Shown here: positions 1 to 6,554 of the stretch, piece by piece | Layout: the number at the start of each line of letters is the position of its first letter | Position numbering within the stretch: position 1 is the stretch's first letter | Assembly (NCBI GenBank): GCA_035591015.1 | Contig: JAXIUW010231730.1 | Span: 1 to 10,210 of the forward strand | Source: Cephalothrix simula | Taxonomy: Eukaryota; Nemertea; Palaeonemertea; Archinemertea; Cephalotrichidae | DNA length: 10,210 bases | Reading direction: 5' to 3' | Translations under genes and position numbers: made by a program | The notes under the pieces: model-generated | What the model was told of the DNA's origin: nothing | Databases searched by the model: none | The model's input: the letters and a program-made list of their open reading frames with translations, nothing else

Positions 1-654
1 TGTGTCGCTTCAACTTTTCACTGGCCTATGAAATAGCCAATATGGCTTCTTTTAATTCATGTTATGCATCATTTCGTGTCTTGCTTTGGTAACTTTCAAA
101 ATGTTGTTCCTTTGAACCACTTATATTTACAAATTAAAAGCAGATAAATCCCATTATCTGGCGGATTGTGTTTTACCTCCCCTACGACTTAGGCCTTTCT
201 GATTTTAGCAGATACTTTCTCCTAGACTGGAAACCAACCCTAATTTCTGCAACCAGATTAAGAAATTACTAAAAATGATGAAATTAGGATGTATTTCCAG
301 TCTAGGACAAGACAAAGTAAGCGTTCCATTCACTTCCCCATTTCCGGGAAGAGGGAAAGCTACCTCGAATTTATCCGAGAGAGGGAATGGAATGCTACCA
401 TTGTAGGTTAACATCTAATGGGGTGGATATTTTGGGTTCTGCGGGAAACTAGTCTGACGTCAGATAGGGTGGCCACTGGGCCACTGTTCCAAGATTTTGA
501 TTTTCCTTGACTTTCATTTCCCAGTTCCCCAGTGATGAATGACCCAATAAATAAGTGTATGATATGTTATACAAGTAGGACAGAAATCCTAACGGATAAT
601 GATCAGGAAAATACCCTTTTACAGTATCTAATCTAATTTATAAATTTTACTTAC
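1..654. other. Partial intron downstream of exon I
   Basis: No exon was recognised here. The open frame at 205-414 on the minus strand lies in nested inverted repeats and has no spatacsin similarity. A 12-bp palindrome at 453-464 contains TGACGTCA, the full CRE core. The stretch at 470-488 repeats GGCCACTG in tandem. Otherwise it is AT-rich intron. Confidence 0.6.
220..396. repeat. Two adjacent imperfect hairpins
   Basis: The first hairpin pairs 220-246 with 281-307 (27-nt arms, 23 matches, 34-nt loop); the arm begins TCCTAGACTGG. The second pairs AGCGTTCCATTC at 320-331 with GAATGGAATGCT at 385-396 (11 of 12), and a CCCATTTCCGGG / TTCCCGGAAG-like inner stem lies inside it. This is probably a decayed foldback element. 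It accounts for the open frame seen on the minus strand here. Confidence 0.6.
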
Positions 655-867
655 GATTCGTATTTCATTAACTCATAAAGGAATTCCAGTAAGTCGTTAT
701 CAACACTGTATTTTACTGTCTGTTTAATGAAGTCAACGACATCAATATTACTTTTGCTATGATTAATATCAAGCTGCAAATCCGAAAATAGCCGCAGATG
801 TTTTGGTAGAACTCTTCTAAACATTAAAGGAAAGTTCTGTTTTTCAAAAGACGAGACCACACCTCTC
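655..867 (-). CDS. SPG11: SPG11 exon I (last in window)
   Basis: This 213-nt exon has acceptor TTTTTTCCAG and donor GTAAGT from 654. One base completes CGG (Arg), then come 70 codons, RGVVSSFEKQNFPLMFRRVL to FLYELMKYE, and two bases. ELAR/RGVVSSFEKQNFPLMFRRVL spans the junction and matches human KLARNGVFLASELEDFECFLLRL. The end (DFIKQTVKYSVDNDLLEFLY) matches human HSQFILYCLEHSLQHLLYVY. The next exon, which must begin with one base of a split codon, was not recognised in the remaining 654 bases and probably lies beyond the window. Confidence 0.88.
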
Positions 868-1496
868 CTGGAAAAAATTAACACACATATATTTAATTAA
901 GGTATTTCCCTAGTATTCTTTGTCCGTGGTTTACTAAAAGATCAAAAGGTCCAAGCGAGGGTCAAAAAAGACCACCTTGAATGACAATCTAATCCATGTG
1001 CCTTCTTAAAACAGTTTGCAAATATTTTGAGCATTTACACATACACATGCGCAAAATATATTCATAAAATTTAAAATCAAACACGCCATATCACTATTTA
1101 TTTTATGTGCAAATTTTTCATGTTTTTATATAATCGAAATACATTTATATGTCCTAAACTTAACCGTTTTTCGCGATAAATCATCAAAATCGAGAAATAT
1201 GACTTTTCTATACACTTTGAGATAAAAATTTCTGCAACGAGCATTAGAAAGGAATGATTGACGGTGTAAGATGCCCATCTCTCAGTTAAGACATTCCGCG
1301 GTGCTAGGTACCTCTGAGCTCTCCGGAGGAGCCAACGTGCGCCACCACCATCGTTTAATCACCGGCTAGCACACCCTCAGGCATTTTATATCCCAGTTAG
1401 AGGACACTGGGGACCAGAATCATGTGTCAGTGGTGAGGTTCGAACCTATTTTACCTTCTACCCAGCATTAATACTGTACGTGAAAATAAAGCTTAC
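868..1496. other. Intron H-I, mostly unannotated AT-rich sequence
   Basis: This complete GT-AG intron is 629 nt long. The part at 890-1260 shows nothing recognisable. The more GC-rich part at 1290-1450 has short self-complementary pieces (GTGCTAG with CTAGCAC, and CCCAGT with ACTGGG) and a 12-bp palindrome at 1436-1447 with a B-box-like core (GGTTCGAACC). It may be a SINE remnant, but no A box or T-arm stem is visible. Confidence 0.4.
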
Positions 1497-1728
1497 CGAG
1501 CAAGTTCGTACAATACGAGTTCTTTAAGATGATTTGTACCACTCCATAACATATCGATCATTGATTCTGAAATGCCGAGTTCTGACCACAGCGATTTCGT
1601 TTCAATGGGTTCATCCTTTAATGGTAGCCAATCCTTCACCCATTGTTTGAGCCTCTGAACGAGGTTATTCCGGATCATGTATTCCCAAATTGTTTCTTTT
1701 GGTATCTGGCGCACAATGTTTTCTAATT
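1497..1728 (-). CDS. SPG11: SPG11 exon H
   Basis: This 232-nt exon has acceptor GTTTTTCAG and donor GTAAGC from 1496. Two bases (AA) complete GAA, then come 76 codons, LENIVRQIPKETIWEYMIRN to LKELVLYELA, and two bases (CG). It corresponds to human LPRISPEEYKSYSPEALWRY through ARHDWLNIILWI to EILDKLAR: the tryptophan, the basic-N-L and the final (Y)ELAR/KLAR positions agree. It is helical and rich in W, K and E. It lies next to the direct-repeat/foldback complex of intron G-H, with 47 nt between its acceptor and the first direct repeat. Confidence 0.88.
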
Positions 1729-1775
1729 CTGAAAAACAGCAAATGAATATTTAGCCTACATGATCTTACATAGAA

Positions 1776-1836
1776 CAATTAAATCAATCATTGTCAATAA
1801 AGCTAAAATTTATTCATCAAAATTCATTTTTAAATT
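1776..1836 (+). repeat. 61-bp direct repeat, copy 1
   Basis: This 61-nt block is 56/61 identical, without gaps, to 2589-2649 in the same orientation. It contains GTCAATAAAGCTAAA and ends CATTTTTAAATT. The two copies flank the foldback element at 1861-2588, and this copy is 24 nt away from it. Confidence 0.88.
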
Positions 1837-1860
1837 GTGGATTTTTGTTATCTAACGGTA

Positions 1861-2588
1861 CACAAATGGATAGAAAAATTAGATGAGGCACAGTTAAATG
1901 TAAAATTTCGGCCCCCCGTCGAGATGTCCTAGAAGGGGCATCGGACCCCTATACATTTTTGGATGAGTTACACACCATGGGAGGGTTTTTAATTTTTTGC
2001 CCAATCCGTTGGTGGGGAGCGGTGGCGCAAAAAAGAATATGTCCCACTTTAAGTGGTCGGATGTTAAAGGAACCCCTCGACCATAACTAGCTGTAATATG
2101 TTGTTTGGCATATCAAGCATGCCTAATAACCCAAATACTGGGTCTAGGTGCAAAATTGTCATCTTTGGATTAATTCATTTCAAGGCTCATATGGGATCGA
2201 ATGACCTTTGACCGACCCCCACGGGTCACCTAATATTATTAGGAACACAAGATTTGCGTCATTTAGTATGCTTGGGATGCCAAACAACCTGTTGTAGCTA
2301 GTTTTGATCAGTTTTGGGATAACCTGAATGATTCAACGGGTTCCTTAACATTCGACCACTAAAAGTGGGATTGTTTTCGAATTTCTGCCCCATTTTGCGC
2401 CACTGCACTGCCCCGCTCCCCACCAGCTGGCACAAAAAATCTAAAAACCCTCCCATGGTGTGTAATTTTTCATGCTCTTTCCAAAAATGTATAGGGTTAA
2501 AGGGTGGCCCTACTAGGAGATCTCGACAGGGGGCCGAAGTTTTTACTACATTTCACTGTGCCCCATCCAATTTTTCTATCCATTTGTG
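1861..2588. mobile_element. 728-bp foldback element with long inverted repeats
   Basis: The two ends are inverted copies: the sequence read down from 2588 repeats that read up from 1861, starting CACAAATGGATAGAAAAATT. Similarity continues with small gaps to about 2147 on the left and about 2240 on the right. Shared blocks include CGGCCCCC-TCGAGAT, CTATACATTTTTGGA, ACACACCATGGGAGGGTTTT, GGTGGGGAGC, CCCACTTT-AGTGGTCG and GTTGTTTGGCAT. The centre (about 2148-2239) is unpaired. There is no transposase frame; the plus-strand open frame at 2365-2595 lies inside the right arm and is incidental. It is a non-autonomous foldback/MITE-like element whose superfamily cannot be assigned. Arms differ by indels and substitutions, so it is not a fresh insertion. 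Confidence 0.82.
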
Positions 2589-2649
2589 CAATTAAACCAA
2601 TCAGTGTCAATAAAGCTAAAGTGTTTTCATCAAAATTCATTTTTAAATT
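2589..2649 (+). repeat. 61-bp direct repeat, copy 2
   Basis: This is the partner of 1776-1836 (56/61 identical). It starts on the base after the right end of the foldback element and ends 51 nt before the donor of exon G. Confidence 0.88.
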
Positions 2650-2700
2650 AGGTTAGCACAGACTTAAATTGTTTTTTCTTTATCAAAATCTTTAACTTAC

Positions 2701-2897
2701 CGTCAATATATAAAGCTCGATCTAAGAGAATAAAATCGATCTCTTTATCATCCAATTTTATGAACCAGTCTAGCATTATTTGGCAATATCCATCACTATC
2801 TTTATCATGAAACTCAACAGGAACCAGCTCACCACAAACGTCTTCCAAGTTGAAAGGGCAGTCTCCCAGAAGTTCGTCAAGACCAAGTTCGTCTACC
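2701..2897 (-). CDS. SPG11: SPG11 exon G
   Basis: This 197-nt exon has acceptor ATATTTCAG and donor GTAAGT from 2700. One base (G) completes ATG (Met) with exon F, then come 65 codons, VDELGLDELLGDCPF to LLDRALYID, and one base. The first half is acidic and specific to this lineage. The second half, CQIMLDWFIKLDDKEIDFIL, aligns with human HRIVLNWALWWDQLTQESIL. No other splice choice keeps the phase with both neighbours. The open frame at 2648-2848 covers only part of it and runs past the donor into intron. Confidence 0.85.
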
Positions 2898-3117
2898 CTG
2901 AAATATCACGTGATCGATTTTAATTTTAAAAAACTGCAAATAATTTGTGTGTAATAATTTTTGGGAGACTACGGTTACATAACGTCTCGTGAAGACCCCT
3001 GCCCAGAGGTGGCAGTGCAGCTGTACATATCGGGCTGGTGCGGATGCCTGTCCGGTGTTACATGATTTAAGAGACTGTAATGCCAGGTGACCGGCTTGCG
3101 TGCAAAATATATACACA
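2898..3117. other. Intron F-G, proximal part
   Basis: This is intron sequence between the acceptor of exon G and the palindromic complex. It includes a moderately GC-rich stretch at 2985-3100 (GCCCAGAGGTGGCAGTGCAG). The minus-strand frame at 2877-3188 crosses the exon border and has no recognised homology. The text GCGTGCAAAATATATACACA near 3096-3116 resembles CATGCGCAAAATATATTC near 1047-1064, which may be a shared repeat tail. Confidence 0.4.
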
Positions 3118-3191
3118 TACACAAATAGAGGGAAAAATTGGTTGAGGCATGAGTTGGTGTTAGCTACCCGGCCCCCCATCGGTTTCACATT

Positions 3192-3778
3192 TTAGGGGAA
3201 TAGGAATTCCCATAATCTATATATTATTGGAAAGAGGGGGCATGCGAAATGAGGAGATTGCGAGATTGTAATTCCATGTCCCTCTACCTGATGGGTGGTG
3301 GTAAATGAGCGAAAAAACTTGCGAAAAAATCATATTGACTATTTTGATTTTTGGCAAATAGGATAATAGGAATACCCATGAACTATACATCGATCGAAAG
3401 GGCAAGACAAATGCAGTAAAATGGCGACTTTTTATGTCCCTAGCACCACCTGCTGGAAAATGGTGGTCAAAAATGTTCAAAATCAAAATTCTCAATTTCA
3501 ACATTTATAGCAGCCATTTTCCACCAAGTGGTGGTAGGGCCATCAAACCACCACCATTTAACTGCATTTACATGCCCTTTCCATTGATGTATAGTTTATG
3601 GGGGTTCCTATTATCTTGTTTGCCAGAAATCCACAAAAACAAATAATTTGATGATTTTCGCTACATTTACCACCGTCCACCAGGTTGTGGTAGGGACATG
3701 AACTAACTAATATCCCACTCCATTTTGCATGCCCTTTCTAGTGATATATAGGTTATGGGGGTTCCAATACCCCTAATA
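3192..3778. repeat. Nested palindrome of four ~160-bp units (two forward, two reverse)
   Basis: A landmark of the type TAGGAA-CCCAT-A-CTATA-AT...GGAAAG appears forward at 3201-3234 and 3367-3400, and in reverse complement at 3578-3610 and 3735-3767. The forward pair is 166 nt apart and the reverse pair 157 nt apart. Both pairs are symmetric about 3484-3489. Further matched pieces are GGTGGTAAATG-AGCGAAAA with its complement near 3655-3673, and GGAAAATGGTGGTCA near 3454 with CCATTTTCCACCA near 3514. Open frames on both strands here (3217-3504 minus, 3434-3646 plus) mirror each other because of the palindrome and are not genes. Confidence 0.83.
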
Positions 3779-3869
3779 TGAGAAATCCTTGGGGGGCTGA
3801 GATTGGTTCGGTCAATATTATTGTTCTATAAAACAACAGCACCAATTCAAGATCAGAAAAAAACTTGCA

Positions 3870-3932
3870 GCGCCACCTGTAGCCTTATGTGAAAATGCAC
3901 ATTTTCGCCGCTAGGGGGCCACCTTGTGGCGC
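3870..3932. repeat. Small inverted repeat with CCGCTAGGGGGC core
   Basis: GCGCCAC at 3870-3876 pairs with GTGGCGC at 3926-3932. The middle, around 3890-3907 (TGTGAAAATGCACATTTTCG), is itself almost palindromic. The block CCGCTAGGGGGCCACCT at 3908-3924 is nearly the same as CCGCTAGGGGCCACCT at 6617-6632 in a different repeat. Confidence 0.6.
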
Positions 3933-4097
3933 TTTAGTCTTGAAAATATAAACTTGTTCCTACTTTTTTTATAAGGATACAGAATATACATATATATGGG
4001 TCAAGGGGGTCAGGGTCCTCTATTTTCGCGGGGGGCATCTTTGAGCCTCATTTAAATCGTGTGGCCAATTTATCTATGCTACTGTGTATACACTTAC

Positions 4098-4300
4098 ATT
4101 TTTTCTTTCTTCTTTGATAAAGCCAGGTCATATGAATGGCATGAATATATATTTTCTACTTCAACCAGGCGATCTAAGGAATGGAGTTCCGTGGGCGTCC
4201 AGACATTTTTTTGTTTTAAAATTTCGACAAGGTACTGGCGTAGATTTCTTTCCAATGTGTTCAAACAGATAATCTTTAGCTCTTTGTTTACTTGATAGCC
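4098..4300 (-). CDS. SPG11: SPG11 exon F, alpha-solenoid
   Basis: This 203-nt exon has acceptor TTATTTTCAG and donor GTAAGT from 4097. It encodes 67 codons, GYQVNKELKIICLNTLERN to LALSKKKEK, then two bases (AT). NLRQYLVEILKQKN matches human NIRDFLVEILKEKN, and LVEVENIY matches human VHQVEKLY. The exon end is lysine-rich (SKKKEK), where human diverges. It lies between two inverted-repeat elements whose near ends are about 10-40 nt from its splice sites: palindromic material up to about 4090 on one side and an element end at 4338 on the other. Confidence 0.9.
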
Positions 4301-4337
4301 CTGAAAATAATATACAAGTTTATCCTTACAGAGTGTA

Positions 4338-4480
4338 CACATATGGATGGGAAAATTGGATGAGGCACCGTAAAATGAAAAATTTCGCCACGGTCGAGAT
4401 CTCCTAGAAGGGATATTGGAGTCTCTTAAAGGAGCTATATTAGCGGGAAATCTGGGTACCCAGATTTCCACTAACGTCAA
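4338..4480 (+). mobile_element. Single end of the foldback family plus 24-bp palindrome
   Basis: From 4338 the text CACATATGGATGGGAAAATT, then GGATGAGGCACCG and GTCGAGATCTCCTAGAAGGG, follows the foldback terminus read down from 2588 for about 85 nt. No matching inverted end was found nearby. Downstream at 4446-4469 is a perfect 24-bp palindrome centred on GGTACC (arms GGAAATCTGGGT). It is probably a solo or truncated copy in intron E-F. Confidence 0.65.
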
Positions 4481-4808
4481 TTAATATTGACATAAGCATT
4501 TGATCAAAACACGTTTTAAAATGCACTATTTTTACTTATTTGCAAAGTGCAAATATATTCTTTCAATAATATTTAAATAGACCGTTATTACAAGTTGAAA
4601 ATAATGCGTAGTTTGAAGATATAGTTACCATGCGTTAAAAACACTATCGAAAATAGACTAAGCTCCATTTTTTAGTCGACTGCGGAACGAGGGGGAGGGA
4701 AACCCCGATTCCTATAAGTTGGATCAAAAAAATAGGTGCAATACAGGGTTGGACCCCCAGAGTTAGAATTTTTGTTCATTTTTTGCACATATTATTCAAT
4801 TAAATTAT
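4481..4808. other. Intron E-F middle, no gene seen
   Basis: This is AT-rich intron. The only structure noted is GTCAAT/ATTGAC pairing at 4476-4491 and a short GC-richer stretch at 4680-4710. No exon was recognised, and the phases of exons E and F (0 and 0) need none. Confidence 0.4.
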
Positions 4809-4956
4809 AAAAGGTCCCAACCCTACACGGCCCGCCTTTGATAAAGCAGTCGGCATGAACTGCTATATATGTCTTCGCCCAATGGCCCGACCGGGAATCG
4901 AACCCGGGATCACTTGCGTGACAACCCGACGCTCTATCCTCTTGCGCCACGGAGCT
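4809..4956 (-). mobile_element. tRNA-derived SINE, ~148 bp
   Basis: The head at 4883-4956 (74 nt, minus strand) has a perfect Pol III A box, TGGCGCAAGAGG, and a perfect B box, GGTTCGATTCC. It has a perfect 5-bp T stem (CCGGG/CCCGG) and an anticodon-loop sequence TTGTCAC that would read GTC (Asp). The acceptor stem has two mismatches, the D stem one, and the anticodon stem does not pair, so it is not a working tRNA. A body of about 70 nt follows, down to a TTTT Pol III terminator at 4809-4812. It lies in intron E-F, 53 nt from the donor of exon E, on the same strand as the gene. The minus-strand frame 4792-4995 is a by-product. Confidence 0.72.
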
Positions 4957-5009
4957 GAGAATAATATTTGAACAAATACAAGCATAGACGATCAATAGGT
5001 TAGACTTAC

Positions 5010-5189
5010 CATATTTTCAAGAAGCGTCGTGGCACCATCAAGATTTGCGTCTTTCAGGTAATTAACTACTAAACCAAGACCAACAGTTAGGATATACTTT
5101 AAATTCCCAGCTTCTACGCCATATTTTCCTAATAGATTAACTTGCGCTTGTAACAATTTGCCATTTAAGAGTGCATCTTCGATGATTTT
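5010..5189 (-). CDS. SPG11: SPG11 exon E, alpha-solenoid
   Basis: This is a phase 0-0 exon of exactly 60 codons, with acceptor TCTGTTTCAG and donor GTAAGT from 5009. The product runs KIIEDALLNGKLLQAQVNLL to ATTLLENM. It follows human spatacsin EEVIASAILNNKIPEAQTFF through IGIGLNLVFDNLKKNN to ASELLKNM with no gap (here LTVGLGLVVNYLKDAN). It forms a pair of helical repeats. No single start codon opens this frame at its 5' end, so a simple reading-frame search would miss the exon; it rests on homology, splice sites and phase. Confidence 0.9.
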
Positions 5190-5230
5190 CTGAAACAGAA
5201 TTATGGTACATTCAGGTACATTGTATTTTC

Positions 5231-5430
5231 AGGAGATTCTCGCTTAAAAACTATGTTGGAGTCGTAATTCACGCGCTTCAGGCTTTCTTAAATTTTTTTG
5301 ATTGTTATGATTCTTGTTTTGCTCGACAAAATGTATTGGAAAAATGCGTTGTAATCATAAAATTGAACTTCTGGTTTTTTGTCAATTAAGCTTATCTTGT
5401 GGTACTCTAGTAAGCGAGAAGATTTCTCCT
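5231..5430. mobile_element. Candidate 200-bp MITE
   Basis: AGGAGATTCTCGCTTA at 5231-5246 is the inverse of TAAGCGAGAAGATTTCTCCT at 5411-5430, apart from one 4-nt insertion: AGGAGA and TTCTCGCTTA both match fully. The interior is AT-rich with no coding frame. No clear target-site duplication is visible. It lies in intron D-E, 42 nt from the acceptor of exon E. Confidence 0.5.
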
Positions 5431-5493
5431 ACGGTACCCAACGAGGGCGTATAAGATCCTTTAGAAAGCACCCAAAGTTAAAACTAATAGCCG

Positions 5494-5660
5494 AATTTAT
5501 GCAACTTAAGTGGCTTATTGCTCTATCGGTTGCTTAAAGCGAACGGTCCTTAATCACATACTAATACATCGACTATTAAAGAAGCTGTATTAGTATTGGT
5601 TTAAGGAGCGTTCGCTATAAGCAACCGATAGAGCAATACATCACTTAAGTAACTTGAATT
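5494..5660. repeat. Long hairpin, 74-nt ungapped arms, 19-nt loop
   Basis: The arms 5494-5567 and 5587-5660 align as reverse complements without a gap, 62 of 74 positions. The best part is TATTGCTCTATCGGTTGCTT; ACTTAAGTG and TCCTTAA are also shared. There is no coding potential. It is a foldback or MITE in intron D-E and, if transcribed, would form a near-perfect stem in the pre-mRNA of the gene. Confidence 0.9.
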
Positions 5661-6108
5661 TTAAAAAAGCGGAAAAGGGCTAATGCGCAAGCCCAAGATG
5701 TAAGGCTTACTTATTTTCGATAAATTCGAAACCTAGAATCTTGGTCATATTGATCACGTGACGCACGATCTCAATAATCATTCCCGTCATAAGACTCAAC
5801 ATGACACATTCAATCAACCCTAACATCAACTATGCATCTCAGATACATCAGCAAAGTGGTACTTACCAGTTTTCTGCATACCTACGGGTATGTTTTAGAG
5901 ACCGGAAGTGGCGAAACAAATTCGAAAACTTGACTTAAATTAAGATTATTTGATCGGGACAAATACGGCTAATGCAACTTCTTCAAGATAATTCAATATA
6001 AATTTACGTATTAACTTCTTAGTTCGTACTCCGACCTCCTCACAAAACTTTTTGGGGTGCAAAGGGATCCATGGGTTATTATTTCTGATGATAATGTACA
6101 CTACATAC
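5661..6108. other. Intron D-E, distal part
   Basis: This is the intron between the hairpin and the donor of exon D. It holds the dispersed repeat piece at 5901-5929 and a small palindrome, CATACCTACGGGTATG, at 5877-5892. The minus-strand frame at 5946-6164 starts inside exon D in another frame and is not supported. Confidence 0.5.
5901..5929. repeat. Dispersed repeat fragment, copy 1
   Basis: ACCGGAAGTGG, then CGAAACAAATTCG, is 27/29 identical to 7526-7554. Both copies are followed after 27-35 nt by GGACAAAT, so the shared element is longer (about 65-70 nt) but diverged. Confidence 0.65.
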
Positions 6109-6554
6109 CTGGGGCGACACACTATCCCATTTCTCAAAACAAGATTGAAATTCCAGGGCCTCACTTGACGGCTTTTGTTTTGGAGGAATTACATTTTCAG
6201 TAACTTTCACTCTAGGCTTCTTCCGTTGACCTTCATTGTCAATAAATTTCATAAATGACCTTAATTCTGTAATATACTGAGTTAATTTAGCTAGAACTTC
6301 AACTATCTCAATATTTTCAGTAGCTTTAACTTTAGACGCGCAAGAGATATTCCATAATTGAGGACAACACATCAAAATATTTTGCTGTACTTTGTGAACG
6401 TGATTTAACGTTAAATGCAGCAACTGTTCGGCATATTGTTTCGCTTGTTTGTCAACAATAAAATCCTTAATTGTTGATAATAGTAATACAACAGCGGCAT
6501 CGAATTCTTGAATATCAAGTGTTGAAACAATATTTTCTCCCTCCTTTAGAAGAG
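6109..6554 (-). CDS. SPG11: SPG11 exon D, alpha-solenoid
   Basis: This 446-nt exon has acceptor GATTTTCAG and donor GTATGT from 6108. Two bases complete GCT (Ala), then come 148 codons ending VSPQ in phase 0. Residues about 40-65, KQAKQYAEQLLHLTLNHV, match human QSKHFSEQLLNLTLSFL, and LAKLTQYITELRSFMK matches human ILTSYINELRTFMI. The sequence is predicted mostly helical. The last 45 residues are basic and proline-rich (QRKKPRVK, VIPPKQKPS), a probable loop that aligns poorly with human. There is no stop or frameshift. The whole frame is open from 6552 down; the open frame that starts at the TTG at 6423 is only part of this exon. A dispersed repeat lies only 16 nt beyond its acceptor. Confidence 0.9.

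Larger units (their letters stand above)
3118..4090. mobile_element. Probable composite palindromic element
   Basis: The left end (ACACAAATAGAGGGAAAAAT, then TTGGTTGAGGCAT and CGGCCCCCCATCGG) matches the end of the foldback at 1861 and 2588. The right end, read down from about 4088 (ACACAGTAGCATAGATAAAT, then TTGG and later GATGCCCCCCGCGA), is a weaker match to the same terminus. Between them lie the nested palindrome (3192-3778) and a second small inverted repeat (3870-3932). No transposase is seen. The outer borders, especially the right one, are approximate. Confidence 0.5.

Noticed and set aside
205-414. 69-codon open frame on the minus strand
   Set aside because: It lies in nested inverted repeats, has no match to the spatacsin segment expected after exon I, and has no splice sites in the right phase.
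453-464. CRE site (TGACGTCA) as an intronic enhancer; same core at 8254-8261
   Set aside because: Two 8-bp matches in 10 kb, with no conservation or cluster of other sites, are not enough to call regulation.
1436-1447. tRNA gene or SINE around AGGTTCGAACCT
   Set aside because: The B-box core is palindromic and no T stem or A box is visible on either strand.
2365-2595. 76-codon plus-strand open frame
   Set aside because: It lies within the right arm of the foldback element; the frame is not kept in the other arm.
2877-3188. 103-codon minus-strand open frame
   Set aside because: It crosses the acceptor of exon G and enters the palindromic element; no homology recognised and not needed for phase.
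3217-3646. Two open frames on opposite strands (3217-3504 minus, 3434-3646 plus) with similar translations
   Set aside because: Their similarity is a direct result of the palindrome; it is not evidence for a conserved protein.
4059-4295. Plus-strand frames at 4059-4295 and 4084-4272
   Set aside because: They are antisense shadows of spatacsin exon F, which has homology and splice support.
4883-4956. Functional tRNA-Asp gene
   Set aside because: The T arm and promoter boxes are good, but the anticodon stem does not pair and the acceptor stem has two mismatches.
4792-4995. 67-codon minus-strand frame with DPGFDSRSGHW-like text
   Set aside because: It is the translation of the tRNA-like head of a SINE (B box), a common artefact in predicted proteins.
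5901-5909. ETS-like sites (CCGGAAGT) at 5902 and 7527
   Set aside because: Both lie in copies of one dispersed repeat, so their recurrence reflects the repeat.
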